From positions 248,001 through 312,000 of the forward strand of contig NZ_OY771475.1 in NCBI RefSeq assembly GCF_963674635.1: a stretch of DNA of 64,000 nucleotides, given 5' to 3'. The notes under the pieces are model-generated. The model ran no database searches. It was given only the letters and a program-made list of their open reading frames with translations, and was not told the DNA's origin. The stretch comes from Breoghania sp. Its GTDB lineage: Bacteria; Pseudomonadota; Alphaproteobacteria; Rhizobiales; Stappiaceae. Below, one piece after another: positions 1-8,607 of the stretch (positions within the stretch are counted from its first letter, which is position 1; each line of letters starts with the position of its first letter). The translations under genes and the position numbers were made by a program.

Positions 1-520
1 TCTTGGAGGTCTCCGACCATGCGCCCATGGAGTGGGGGTGCTTCTTGGCATAGGCCTTCACGGCATTGGGCGCGCGGCGGTCGGAATTGCCTTCGCGCAG
101 CACCGGGTTCACCGCAGAGCCCTTGATGGCGTCGTACTTCGCGCGGACGGCCTTTTCCTCATCGCTTTCCGGGTTTTCCGGGTAGGCGGGGATCTTGTAG
201 CCTTGCGCGTTCAGTTCCTTGATGCAGGCATGGAGCTGCGAAACGGATGCGGAGATGTTCGGCAGCTTGATGACGTTGGCTTCCGGTTCCTTCACCAGTG
301 CGCCGAGCGCGGCCAGGTCGTCCGACTGCTTCTGGGCGTTGGTCAGGTATTCCGGGAAGGTCGCCAGAATGCGGCCGGCCAGCGAGATGTCCATGGTCCC
401 GACCGTGATGCCGGCCTGGCTCGTGAAAGAACGGATGATCGGCAGGAGCGAGGCGCTTGCGAGCTGCGGGGCTTCGTCGACCTTGGTGTAGATGATGTCG
501 GGGCGTCCGGTGTCTGCCAT
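1..520 (-). CDS. icd: NADP-dependent isocitrate dehydrogenase, monomeric type (N-terminal part, runs off the left edge)
   Basis: Oxidatively decarboxylates isocitrate to 2-oxoglutarate in the TCA cycle, making NADPH in the cytosol. Only the first 173 codons lie in the window. Reading from the ATG at 520-518, the protein begins MADTGRPDIIYTKVDEAP and contains KLPNISASV, PAYPENPESDEEKA, NPVLREGNSDRRAPNAVKAYAKK and HPHSMGAW. These are hallmarks of the roughly 740-residue monomeric enzyme, which is unrelated in length to the 400-residue dimeric Icd. The reading frame is open to position 1 with no stop. It is divergent from the RNA methyltransferase gene at 939. The family call is firm; the C-terminal two thirds cannot be judged. 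Confidence 0.93.
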   Translation of the reverse strand, partial: MADTGRPDIIYTKVDEAPQLASASLLPIIRSFTSQAGITVGTMDISLAGRILATFPEYLTNAQKQSDDLAALGALVKEPEANVIKLPNISASVSQLHACIKELNAQGYKIPAYPENPESDEEKAVRAKYDAIKGSAVNPVLREGNSDRRAPNAVKAYAKKHPHSMGAWSETSK

Positions 521-938
521 GTTTTAAAGGTTCCTGAGAAGTGGATCTGAGGCTTCGCGATCTGGAAGGTAGGGAGGGCGCGGCATAAGCCAAGGGCTTG
601 CTGTTGCCTGTCGTTGGGGACGGCACTGTGCTGGCGCTTGTTCTGTCTGATCTCCCCCACCGCCATGGCCGCCGGTAAAAGGCGGCCTTTCTGGACCGAG
701 GGTGTTTTATTCATTGGCGCGCCGCCACGCAACTGTTGCCAGCGTGACAAGTGCATAAGACGTCGCACCCCTCAACGTATCGGGGCGAGAGCCTTGCGCT
801 ATCGGCCGGGTTGGCGGAATTCGTCGGCGATCCGCCTGAAGGCGCCAGGAAAAACAGGCGTAGCCCACGTCTTCGCGGTGCATAACCCGGCATTGTCCCA
901 CTTCCCATGCTCCCCCGGTTGAGCTAAATCCGTGGCCC
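521..938. other. Divergent intergenic region between icd and the trmJ-like gene
   Basis: This 418-base gap must carry the promoters of two divergent genes. Short open frames in it show no family features and no ribosome binding sites. The one clear structure is a plus-strand hairpin with a T-run at 667-690, listed separately. Confidence 0.5.
667..690 (+). terminator. Candidate intrinsic terminator with no obvious upstream gene
   Basis: Perfect 7-base-pair stem GGCCGCC / GGCGGCC with a 7-base loop, followed by TTTCT on the plus strand. The minus strand has no T-run after it. No plus-strand gene precedes it, so it may end a short transcript starting inside the icd/trmJ gap or antisense to icd. 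Confidence 0.45.
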
Positions 939-1832
939 ATGTCACACGCATCTGAAAACACCACCGGTGAAGCCGGGGGCGGGGCGCAGACCGCGCCGTC
1001 GTCTCTCATCCTGCCGCCCGCCGTCATTCTGTGCGAACCGCAGCTTGGCGAGAACATCGGCACAGCGGCCCGCGCCATGGCGAATTTCGGCCTTCGCGAC
1101 CTGCGTATCGTCAATCCGCGCGACGGATGGCCCAACGGGCGCGCCAATGCCGCCGCCAGCCGGGCCGATCACGTCATCAGTGCGGTGAAGGTCTTTGATC
1201 GGGTGGAGGATGCGGTCGCCGATCTGCATTTCATCTTCGCCACCACCGCGCGGTCGCGCGAGATCCCCAAGCCGGTGCGCGGACCGGACGAGGCGGCGGT
1301 GACACTGGTGCAGCACGGATCGCAGGGGCTCGCCACGGGCATCCTGTTCGGGCGCGAACGCTGGGGCCTCAACAACGAGGAAGTGGCGCTTTCCGACGAG
1401 ATCGTCACCCTGCCGATCGATCCGACCTATGCCTCGCTCAATCTCGCGCAGGCAGTGCTGGTTCTTGCCTATGAATGGCGCAAGCTTGCCACGGGCGGCG
1501 CGCTGCCTTTCCGCGAAATCGAGGGGGCTCCGGCAACCCGCGAAGAGCTGATCCGGCTGTTCGATCACCTGGAAGGGGCGCTGGAGACAGCGAATTATTT
1601 CCGCACCGAGGACAAGAAGCCCGCCATGGTGCGCGCGCTTCGCAATATCCTGCACAAGGCCGCCTTGAGCGAACAGGATGTGCGCACCTTGCGTGGCGTC
1701 GTGGCAGCTCTTGAGGGGCGCAAACCCCGCGCCTCCAAGATAAAAGGCCCGGCGGTGACGCCCAAGGGCTCGCTTCTTGGCGGGGTAAAACCGGAGGCCG
1801 CGCCGACGCCCGCCGACGCTGAAGAGGAATGA
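939..1832 (+). CDS. TrmJ-like tRNA/rRNA 2'-O-ribose methyltransferase (SPOUT family)
   Basis: A 297-residue cytosolic SPOUT-fold methyltransferase of the TrmH/TrmJ group, which methylates a ribose 2'-OH in RNA (tRNA position 32 in TrmJ) using S-adenosylmethionine. The three knot motifs are visible: NIGTAARAM (residues 39-47), FGRERWGLNNEEV (about 137-149) and ASLNLAQAV (about 165-173). An alanine/proline-rich tail with a KGSLLGG segment follows the catalytic domain and is family-variable. The start ATG at 939 has no strong Shine-Dalgarno. The stop overlaps the murI start (ATGA), so the two genes are translationally coupled. The exact target nucleotide cannot be read from the sequence. Confidence 0.9.
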   Translation: MSHASENTTGEAGGGAQTAPSSLILPPAVILCEPQLGENIGTAARAMANFGLRDLRIVNPRDGWPNGRANAAASRADHVISAVKVFDRVEDAVADLHFIFATTARSREIPKPVRGPDEAAVTLVQHGSQGLATGILFGRERWGLNNEEVALSDEIVTLPIDPTYASLNLAQAVLVLAYEWRKLATGGALPFREIEGAPATREELIRLFDHLEGALETANYFRTEDKKPAMVRALRNILHKAALSEQDVRTLRGVVAALEGRKPRASKIKGPAVTPKGSLLGGVKPEAAPTPADAEEE

Positions 1833-2629
1833 GCGACGACGCGATGCCCGGTCAGAAGAAGAGCCGCCCGGTCCTGATCTTCGATTCCGGCATTGGCGGG
1901 CTCTCGGTGATGCGACATGTCAGGGCGCAGGAGCCGCAACTCGATCTTGTCTATGTGGCCGATCATGCAGGCTTTTCCTATAGCGACTGGGAAGAGGCGG
2001 CACTGGTCGGTCATGTGGTCGAGCTGATGGGGGAGCTGATTGCGAGGCACGATCCGCGTGCGGTGGTCATCGCCTGCAACACGGCCTCCACCCTCGTCTT
2101 GCCCGCACTGCGCGAACAGTTCCGTGTGCCGTTCGTGGGCACGGTTCCGGCAATCAAGCCCGCGGCGGCTGCCACGCGCTCGGGGCTCGTTTCCGTGCTT
2201 GCGACGCCCGGCACGGTGCGGCGCGACTACACGTTCGAGCTGATCCGGCAGTTTGCACCGCAAATCGCCATCACACTTGTGGGGGCTCAGGGGCTGTCGC
2301 ATCTGGCGGAACTGGCGCTTGCGGGCGAGCCGGTGTCTGATGGCGACGTGATGCGGGAGATCGCGCCGGTCTTCGTGGACCGCGATGGCGTGCGCACCGA
2401 TACGGTCGTGCTCGCCTGCACCCATTACCCGTTCCTGCAAGCCGCCTTCGAGCGCATCGCGCCATGGCCGGTCTCATGGATCGATCCGGCGCCTGCCATC
2501 GCCCGGCGGCTTTCCACGCTCATCATGGACGGGCCGCAAGGGCGCGGTTCCACGGTATATTTTTCCACCCGTCCGCCTGCCACGTTTCCTTCCTGTTTCG
2601 ACGCAGAAGGCCGGTGGGAACAGGCCTGA
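1829..2629 (+). CDS. murI: Glutamate racemase
   Basis: Interconverts L- and D-glutamate in the cytosol, supplying D-Glu for peptidoglycan. The 266 residues are typical of the family. The nucleotide-like N-terminal motif DSGIGGLSV lies at residues 19-27. The two catalytic cysteines are in ACNTAST (Cys82) and LACTHYPF (Cys196), with the conserved Asp in FDSG. It starts inside the stop of the preceding RNA methyltransferase gene (4-base overlap), so the two form an operon. No hairpin terminator is evident in the 240 bases downstream before the helicase gene. Confidence 0.95.
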   Translation: MSDDAMPGQKKSRPVLIFDSGIGGLSVMRHVRAQEPQLDLVYVADHAGFSYSDWEEAALVGHVVELMGELIARHDPRAVVIACNTASTLVLPALREQFRVPFVGTVPAIKPAAAATRSGLVSVLATPGTVRRDYTFELIRQFAPQIAITLVGAQGLSHLAELALAGEPVSDGDVMREIAPVFVDRDGVRTDTVVLACTHYPFLQAAFERIAPWPVSWIDPAPAIARRLSTLIMDGPQGRGSTVYFSTRPPATFPSCFDAEGRWEQA

Positions 2630-2868
2630 ACGGCATCGCCGTGTTTTTGCAGTGCAGCGAATGGGGCTTGACTTTCAGGCGGGCATACCGACATAAGGCA
2701 CCATCGTTACCGCGTCGCCCCGGCAGTATGATGCTGCTTTCACGTGAAGGGGATAGTCGCGGACCGCGCATTGGGTGCGGTGTCCGGCGATCGACGCGAG
2801 CGGTTCCTCCCAACTGACGAACTGCATTTATCAAGCCGCTCAGCGGCCCGCGCTGTGTTGCGCGTGGC

Positions 2869-4509
2869 TTGCACTTGGGCGGGAAAACCGAAAGTACATC
2901 TTTGACCCAATTCAGTGATCTCGCACTCAGCGCCCCCATTTTGAAAGCGCTGGCCGACGAGAACTACACTTCGCCCACGCCGATCCAGGCTCAGGCGATC
3001 CCTCTCGTGCTTGGCGGGCGTGACCTGCTTGGCATCGCCCAGACCGGCACCGGCAAGACCGCAGCTTTCGGGCTGCCGCTTCTTGAGCTGCTTTCCAAGC
3101 GCCATGTCCGGCTGACCCCGCGCTCCACCCGCGCACTGATCCTCGTCCCGACCCGCGAACTCGCCCAGCAGGTGGCCGACAATCTGTCTGTCTATGGCAA
3201 GAACCTGCGCCTGCGCACCTCCGTCGTCGTCGGCGGTGTGTCGATCGGCGGGCAGATCCGTCGCCTTTCCGGCGGCACCGACATTCTTGTGGCGACACCG
3301 GGCCGTCTTCTCGACCTGATCGACCAGAAGGCCGTCACCATCAGCGCTATCGAAACGCTGGTGCTCGACGAGGCCGATCAGATGCTCGATCTCGGCTTCA
3401 TCCACGACCTACGCCGCATCACCAGGCTGGTGCCGAAAGAGCGTCAGACGCTGTTCTTCTCCGCGACCATGCCGAAGCAGATCGCGGAACTGGCCGCCGA
3501 TTACCTGAATGATCCGCTGCAAGTCTCCGTGACCCCCGTGGCGACCACGGCGGAAAAGGTCGAGCAGCGGGTTATCTTCCTCGACAAGGGCGCCAAGACC
3601 GCGCGTCTGCGTGATCTGCTCGGCAACAATGATGTGGAACGCGCCATTGTCTTTACCCGCACCAAGCACGGCGCTGACCGCGTCGTGCGCGATCTGGGCC
3701 GCTCCGGCCTCGAAGCGGCTGCGATCCACGGCAACAAGAGCCAGAGCCAGCGTCAGCGGGCTCTGGGCGCTTTCCGCGATGGCGGCTTGCGCGTTCTTGT
3801 CGCCACCGACATTGCGGCGCGCGGTATCGACGTGGACGGCATCTCGCATGTCGTGAATTACGAGCTGCCGAACGTGCCGGAGACCTATGTCCACCGCATC
3901 GGGCGCACCGCGCGTGCCGGGGCGACGGGCATTGCGATCTCGCTTTGCATGCCGGAAGAGCGGCCGTTCCTGCGTGATATCGAGCGCCTGACCAAGCGTC
4001 CGCTGGACCTGATGCCGGGCGAGGATCCGGAGACGGATCCGCGCGGCAAACCGGGCAGCGAGCGCGGCGGGGCGCAAAAGCAGGCGCGTGGCGGCAACCG
4101 TAACCGTCCCCGCAATTCCGAGCGTCGTGATGGCGATGCGCCGCGTCAGGCGCGGGGCGAAGGTGGCCAGCGTCGCGACCGGAATCAGGATCGGAATCAG
4201 GCGCGCGATCAGGATCGCGAGTTCGAACCGCGCCGCGAGCGCAGTGCGGCTCCGCAGCGTGATCGCGACAATGGTGCGCGTCGCGAGCGAGACGGCGAGC
4301 AGGTTCGCGGCGAAGGCGCGCCGAAGCGTTTCGGCAAGTCCAACGGGCGTGGCGGAAAAGCCGGCGGGCACAATGGCAATGCCCAGAACGCCGCCGGTCG
4401 TGTGCGCAAACCGCACCGCAAGGGCAGCGGGCCCAATACCCATCAGGGTCATGGCGAAGGTCGTGGCGAGGCTCGCAGCGAAGGCGGACCGGTGCGCTTC
4501 GGCGCCTGA
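2869..4509 (+). CDS. DEAD-box ATP-dependent RNA helicase, RhlE type
   Basis: Unwinds RNA duplexes in ribosome assembly, RNA decay or cold adaptation. All helicase motifs are present: Q motif TPIQAQAIP, Walker A AQTGTGKT (residues 57-64), PTRELAQ, TPGRLLD, DEAD in VLDEADQML (167-170), FFSAT (196-200), then ATDIAARGIDV and HRIGRTARAG in the second RecA domain. From about residue 395 to 546 the tail is low-complexity and rich in Arg, Gly, Asp, Asn and Gln, probably a disordered RNA-binding extension. The start is uncertain. TTG at 2869 opens the longest frame. TTG at 2902 gives a protein beginning TQFSDLALS, closer to usual family starts; neither has a strong ribosome binding site. Confidence 0.92.
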   Translation: MHLGGKTESTSLTQFSDLALSAPILKALADENYTSPTPIQAQAIPLVLGGRDLLGIAQTGTGKTAAFGLPLLELLSKRHVRLTPRSTRALILVPTRELAQQVADNLSVYGKNLRLRTSVVVGGVSIGGQIRRLSGGTDILVATPGRLLDLIDQKAVTISAIETLVLDEADQMLDLGFIHDLRRITRLVPKERQTLFFSATMPKQIAELAADYLNDPLQVSVTPVATTAEKVEQRVIFLDKGAKTARLRDLLGNNDVERAIVFTRTKHGADRVVRDLGRSGLEAAAIHGNKSQSQRQRALGAFRDGGLRVLVATDIAARGIDVDGISHVVNYELPNVPETYVHRIGRTARAGATGIAISLCMPEERPFLRDIERLTKRPLDLMPGEDPETDPRGKPGSERGGAQKQARGGNRNRPRNSERRDGDAPRQARGEGGQRRDRNQDRNQARDQDREFEPRRERSAAPQRDRDNGARRERDGEQVRGEGAPKRFGKSNGRGGKAGGHNGNAQNAAGRVRKPHRKGSGPNTHQGHGEGRGEARSEGGPVRFGA

Positions 4510-4521
4510 CGGGGCGCTTTT
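4502..4521 (+). terminator. Terminator overlapping the helicase stop codon
   Basis: GCGCC at 4502-4506 pairs with GGCGC at 4513-4517, followed by TTTT. The TGA stop (4507-4509) sits in the loop. The stem is short, so termination may be partial. Confidence 0.45.
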
Positions 4522-4545
4522 GTGTCGATACCGCCGCTCCGAGGT

Positions 4546-4574
4546 TTGACACGGGCGGCGCATTCGACTAGATC
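4546..4574 (+). promoter_or_regulatory. Candidate housekeeping sigma promoter for rpsD
   Basis: A perfect -35 hexamer TTGACA (4546-4551) is followed after 17 bases by TAGATC (4569-4574) as a -10 element. Transcription would start near 4581 and leave a leader of about 170 bases before rpsD. Confidence 0.55.
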
Positions 4575-4587
4575 AACGCGCGTCCAT

Positions 4588-4650
4588 GCGGGTCCAACAG
4601 GGCCCGCGTGGCGTTTCACGCACCCGCGGGACGCGGCAAACGCTTTGCCG
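4588..4650 (+). promoter_or_regulatory. Structured 5' leader of rpsD (two hairpins)
   Basis: GCGGGTCC (4588-4595) pairs with GGGCCCGC (4600-4607) with one mismatch and a 4-base loop. CGGCAAA (4634-4640) pairs perfectly with TTTGCCG (4644-4650). S4 represses its own synthesis through mRNA structures in some bacteria. Whether this leader binds S4 is inference. Confidence 0.4.
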
Positions 4651-4753
4651 ACGTTCCTGTCAGTGTCGCAGATCTTTACCGGTTCACACCGTTCTGAGCG
4701 GCACAGAGGAGGGCGCGTGTCCTTACAAACAGACAAAACCAAGGACCACGCGA

Positions 4754-5371
4754 ATGTCCAAGCGTCAGAGCTCGAAGTATAAAATTGATCGCCGTATGGG
4801 CGAGAACATCTGGGGTCGTCCGAAGAGCCCGGCTAACCGTCGTGAATATGGCCCCGGCCAGCACGGCCAGCGCCGCAAGGGCAAGCTCTCCGACTTCGGC
4901 GTGCAGCTGCGCGCCAAGCAGAAGCTCAAGGGCTACTATGGCAACATTTCCGAGAAGCAGTTCCACAAGATCTACGTTGAGGCAGCGCGCCTGAAGGGCG
5001 ACACCTCCGAGAACCTGATCGGCCTGCTGGAGCGTCGTCTCGACGCGATCGTCTACCGCGCCAAGTTCGTTCCGACGGTCTTCGCCGCGCGTCAGTTCGT
5101 CAACCACGGCCACGTCAAGGTCAACGGTCGTCGCGTGACGATCCCGTCCTACCGCGTGCGTCCGGGCGACGTCATCGAGGTCCGCGAGAAGTCCCGCGAG
5201 CTGGCCATCGTTCTGGAAGCCGTGCAGTCCAACGAGCGCGACGTGCCGGAATACATCGTGGCCGACCACTCCAAGATGACCGCCACCTTCACCCGCGCCC
5301 CGGCTTTCGCCGACGTGCCGTACCCGGTGATGATGGAACCGAACCTGGTCGTCGAATTCTACTCGCGCTAA
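4754..5371 (+). CDS. rpsD: 30S ribosomal protein S4
   Basis: Primary 16S rRNA-binding protein that nucleates assembly of the small-subunit body and helps maintain decoding accuracy. The 205-residue protein starts at ATG 4754 behind AAGGA with 8-base spacing. The N-terminus MSKRQSSKYKIDRRMGEN and the GPGQHGQRRKGKLSDFG segment are S4-specific. The S4 RNA-binding domain (residues about 95-160, LLERRLD...VNHGHVKVNGRRV) follows. The gene is single rather than in the alpha operon, as is usual in alphaproteobacteria, with its own promoter, long leader and strong terminator. Confidence 0.98.
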   Translation: MSKRQSSKYKIDRRMGENIWGRPKSPANRREYGPGQHGQRRKGKLSDFGVQLRAKQKLKGYYGNISEKQFHKIYVEAARLKGDTSENLIGLLERRLDAIVYRAKFVPTVFAARQFVNHGHVKVNGRRVTIPSYRVRPGDVIEVREKSRELAIVLEAVQSNERDVPEYIVADHSKMTATFTRAPAFADVPYPVMMEPNLVVEFYSR

Positions 5372-5400
5372 GCGATCGGGATTTCGCAAACGCTTACGAA

Positions 5401-5426
5401 AGGCCGCCTTCGGGCGGCCTTTTTTA
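5401..5426 (+). terminator. Strong intrinsic terminator of rpsD
   Basis: Eight-base-pair stem AGGCCGCC / GGCGGCCT closed by a TTCG tetraloop and followed by six T residues, 30 bases after the rpsD stop. It is the clearest intrinsic terminator in the window. Confidence 0.93.
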
Positions 5427-5568
5427 TGCTCTGATGGCATCGATGGTGCGAACGCGCCCGTTGACGTCTCTTGTCGCATCCGCCCGTTTTGTGGCGTTGT
5501 ATTTCATCGTCTCTAATTTTATTTCATTGTTATAAATATCAAAAAAGAAAATCCTTCATAACCGAAGG

Positions 5569-5583
5569 TTAAACGATTATTAA
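5569..5583 (+). promoter_or_regulatory. CtrA-type box upstream of the GAF-PAS-GGDEF gene
   Basis: TTAA (5569-5572), seven bases, TTAA (5580-5583), immediately followed by TTAAC. This matches the full CtrA consensus TTAA-N7-TTAA. It lies about 70 bases before the GTG start in an AT-rich stretch (5510-5600), a fitting place for cell-cycle control of the cyclase. Confidence 0.6.
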
Positions 5584-5653
5584 TTAACATGGCATATCTG
5601 TTCCCGTCGCGTGATGCCCGCCAAGCGATCTTGAAATATGGAGAGGCTACAGG

Positions 5654-7123
5654 GTGGAGGATCCGATCATTTCGCTCTGTCAGACCGATCCAGGCACCGC
5701 CACAACGGTATGCGAAGAGGCGCGGCTCGCCCATCTGGCGGCATACGATGTCATCGACACGGGGCCTGAAGACGAGTTCGATCGCCTGGTGCGGATGGTT
5801 CGAGCCACGTTGAATGCGCCCGTCGCTCTCCTGTCCTTTATCGATTCCGACCGTGTGTTCTTCAAATCCGAGATCGGATTTCAAAATGGTCCGATCCCGC
5901 GTCAGGGTGCGTTCTGCGACCAGACGATCCGGCAGGACCAGCCGTTTCTGATCCGCGATACGCTTCAGGATTCCCGTTTTGCGGACTATTCCTTCGTGCA
6001 GGGGGCCCCTCATGTGCGCGCCTATGCCGGGGCGCCCCTGATCGCTGGCGACGGGATCCGCCTGGGTGCCATCGCCGTATGCGATATACGGCCGCGAGAC
6101 TTTAGCGAAAGCGAAATCCAGTCATTGGTGGATCTCTCGCGGGTGGCGGTGGATGAGCTCAGCCTGCGCCGGTCCAAGCGTGAGGCGGAGGTCGCGCGCA
6201 AGCAGTTGCGTGCCGCCATCGAGGCCATTCCCGACGGGTTCATGCTGTTTGACGAGGAAGACCGGCTTGTGCTGTTCAACCGTCGCATCAAGGAGATCTA
6301 TCCGCCGAATGCGACGAAGCTCCAGTTGGGGGTGAGCTATGAGGAGATCATTCGGGAAACGGTGATGCTTGGCTGGTATCCGGACGCGATCGGGCGTGAG
6401 GAAGAGGTCATTCAAAGGGCTCTTGCCTATCACCGCGATCCGAAAGGCGTGGTCGAGCAACCGACCGCCAACGGGGGCTGGCTTCGGGTGAGCAACACGC
6501 GGACGGCAACGGGCGAGACGGTTGCGTTCCGCGTCGACATCAGCGAACTCAAGCAACGCGAACAGGACCTGTTCTTGCTGGCGACACGTGACGCCCTGAC
6601 CGGGTTGCTGTCGCGCGGTTCCATTCTCAAGGAGCTGGATCACGAGATCGAGCGCAGCGAGCGTTATGGGACGCGCAGCTCAATCCTTATCGTCGATGCC
6701 GACCACTTCAAGCAGATCAATGACAAGTGCGGGCATCTGGCCGGAGATGACGTGCTCAAGGAACTCGCCGTGCGCATGGCGTCGACGCTTCGGGACGTGG
6801 ATCGGATCGGACGGCTGGGCGGCGAGGAATTCATCGTGATCCTGCCCGATACCGGAATTGCCGGGGCGGTGCAGACCGCCGAGCGCCTGCGCCAGGCAGT
6901 CGAGACCCTGGTCGTTCCGGCCCGGGAAAGCCAGCGCGCAAAAGAATACTTGCGTGTCACGGTCTCGATCGGCGTCGCCGAATTGCGCGCCGGAGAGAGT
7001 TCGGAAGGCATCTATGCGCGTGCTGACAACTGCCTCTACGCGGCCAAGACCGCCGGTCGCAATCGTATCGAGTGCGATTGCGAGCTTGAGGGGTGGGATG
7101 CGCATTTGCAGATGAAATTGTGA
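5654..7123 (+). CDS. GAF-PAS-GGDEF diguanylate cyclase
   Basis: Predicted cytosolic enzyme that condenses two GTP into c-di-GMP. The 489 residues show a GAF domain (about 25-168), a PAS domain (about 183-300, starting LRAAIEAIPDGFMLFDEEDRLVLFN) and a GGDEF domain (about 308-480). The active-site loop is GGEEF (389-393). A product-inhibition I-site RDVD (380-383) sits exactly five residues before it, so the enzyme looks active and feedback-regulated. There is no membrane segment. The start is GTG at 5654, with a GGAGAGG sequence upstream. The gene stands alone behind a CtrA box and an AT-rich leader. The ligands of the GAF and PAS domains are unknown. Confidence 0.9.
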   Translation: MEDPIISLCQTDPGTATTVCEEARLAHLAAYDVIDTGPEDEFDRLVRMVRATLNAPVALLSFIDSDRVFFKSEIGFQNGPIPRQGAFCDQTIRQDQPFLIRDTLQDSRFADYSFVQGAPHVRAYAGAPLIAGDGIRLGAIAVCDIRPRDFSESEIQSLVDLSRVAVDELSLRRSKREAEVARKQLRAAIEAIPDGFMLFDEEDRLVLFNRRIKEIYPPNATKLQLGVSYEEIIRETVMLGWYPDAIGREEEVIQRALAYHRDPKGVVEQPTANGGWLRVSNTRTATGETVAFRVDISELKQREQDLFLLATRDALTGLLSRGSILKELDHEIERSERYGTRSSILIVDADHFKQINDKCGHLAGDDVLKELAVRMASTLRDVDRIGRLGGEEFIVILPDTGIAGAVQTAERLRQAVETLVVPARESQRAKEYLRVTVSIGVAELRAGESSEGIYARADNCLYAAKTAGRNRIECDCELEGWDAHLQMKL

Positions 7124-7389
7124 GACGGGGCTGAGGCTCCTGTTGCGGGGCTGATGTCTTGCGTCAATTTTCATGATGTAAAAGAAGGCATTCCGACGCT
7201 GGATACTCATGCGTATTATTTCATATACTGACATTGCCTGTAGTTATAATGAAAAGAATCTTGTATTTGATGGGGTGTTGGTAAGAACAAATTGACGGAC
7301 CCTTAATCAGTAAAGATTACATGTTTGGCAGTTTTGAAACGGGAGGGCTGCCTGACGGTGGCGCGCGCGTGGAGTTGCAGGGGGAGCTG
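7124..7389. other. AT-rich leader before the binding-protein / GGDEF-EAL unit
   Basis: From about 7165 to 7330 the base composition drops well below that of the flanking genes, with many TpA steps (for example TAGTTATAATG near 7241-7251). No gene and no clear terminator of the upstream cyclase is visible. It probably contains the promoter of the pair that follows. Confidence 0.5.
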
Positions 7390-8607
7390 ATGGCGTTTCC
7401 CGATATTCGAAAGAGGTCGGGGCTGATCATCTTAGCCGCCCTAGTGTTGGCCTGGGTTTGTGCTGCTGTGCTTTTTCCGCGTCCTGCGCAGGCCAAGGAC
7501 AGGCCACACGTCGTCTTCATCAATCCCGGCGCCACGGGCGAGATATTCTGGAGCCTTGTCTGTCAGACCATGCGGGCGGCTGCGGATCAGCTTGACATCG
7601 ACCTTGTCATCGAGACGGCGGAGCGGGACCGCGGGCGGATGAGGCAGCTCGCGCTTTCCCACCTCGACGTGACCGACAAGCCGGATGTGCTCGTTCTCGT
7701 CAATGAGGAGCAGGCAGGCGCCTCCTTGCTGGAAGCGGCGCATGCCCATGGGGTGAACGTGTTGATGTTGATCAACGACGTGGTCGTGCCAGAGAGCAAG
7801 CGGGCGGGCAAACCGGGCACAAGGCTGGGCAACTGGATCGGGTCTCTTGTCTATAACAGCCGCGCCATGGGGCAGCGCCTTGCGCGCGCTCTGGGAGCTT
7901 TTGCGGAGCGCAACGGCCTGGGTGCATCGGGGGGCGGCGACGTCAAGGAAACGAAGCGTCCGCTTGTCGCGTTGTTTGGCGACGCCATCACTCCAGGCTC
8001 CATAGAACGCAATAGCGGGCTGCACGAAGTTGTTGCGGGGGGTGAATATGGTTTGGTGGTCGACCATGAGCTGATGGCCTACTGGAACAAGTCGAAGGCG
8101 CAGACCCTTATGGGCCGGGCACTGGCGCATTATGCGCGCGCAGGGACGCCGCGCCCGGTCGGTGTCTGGGCGGCCAATGCGGCGATGGCGATGGGAGCGA
8201 TTGCCGCATTGCGTGAGGCTGGCATGGAGCCTGGCGTGGATATTGGCGTCGCAGCGGCGAACTGGTCGCCCGATGCCCTCAACGCGGTCGAAAACGGCTC
8301 GATGGAGGTGATCGAAGGCGGGCAGTACTTCAGCGGCGCCTGGGCAATGGTGCTTCTGCGTGACTATTTCGACGGAGGCGGTATCGCTGTCGACAGGCAA
8401 CAGGTCTTGGTCGAGATGTCGTCGATTGATGCAGGGAATATATCGACTTTCAGAAAGACAATTGGTGCTATCATTGAGCGCCGGTCTTTTGAGGATATTG
8501 ACTATTCGGCGTTTCTTGTCGGGCCGGATGGCGATGCTGCCGACTATGACTTCAGCCTCGACGCTCTGATGAACGTCGTCGGTACAGATTTGAGGACGCC
8601 TGGTTGA
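7390..8607 (+). CDS. Periplasmic sugar-type (LuxP/RbsB-like) binding protein linked to a GGDEF-EAL protein
   Basis: A 405-residue exported protein of the type I periplasmic binding protein fold (Peripla_BP_4-like). The ATG at 7390 follows GGGGGAG and gives a signal peptide of about 35 residues ending PAQA/KD. The mature part begins with a beta strand and FINPG loop typical of LuxP/RbsB-type proteins. It later has WAANAAMAMGAIAALREAG and the hinge-side segment GGQYFSGAWAM. A longer frame from 7321 lacks a ribosome binding site. No permease or ATPase is nearby. Instead the stop overlaps the start of a membrane GGDEF-EAL gene (TGATG), so it is likely a ligand sensor for that protein. The ligand is unknown. 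Confidence 0.82.
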   Translation: MAFPDIRKRSGLIILAALVLAWVCAAVLFPRPAQAKDRPHVVFINPGATGEIFWSLVCQTMRAAADQLDIDLVIETAERDRGRMRQLALSHLDVTDKPDVLVLVNEEQAGASLLEAAHAHGVNVLMLINDVVVPESKRAGKPGTRLGNWIGSLVYNSRAMGQRLARALGAFAERNGLGASGGGDVKETKRPLVALFGDAITPGSIERNSGLHEVVAGGEYGLVVDHELMAYWNKSKAQTLMGRALAHYARAGTPRPVGVWAANAAMAMGAIAALREAGMEPGVDIGVAAANWSPDALNAVENGSMEVIEGGQYFSGAWAMVLLRDYFDGGGIAVDRQQVLVEMSSIDAGNISTFRKTIGAIIERRSFEDIDYSAFLVGPDGDAADYDFSLDALMNVVGTDLRTPG

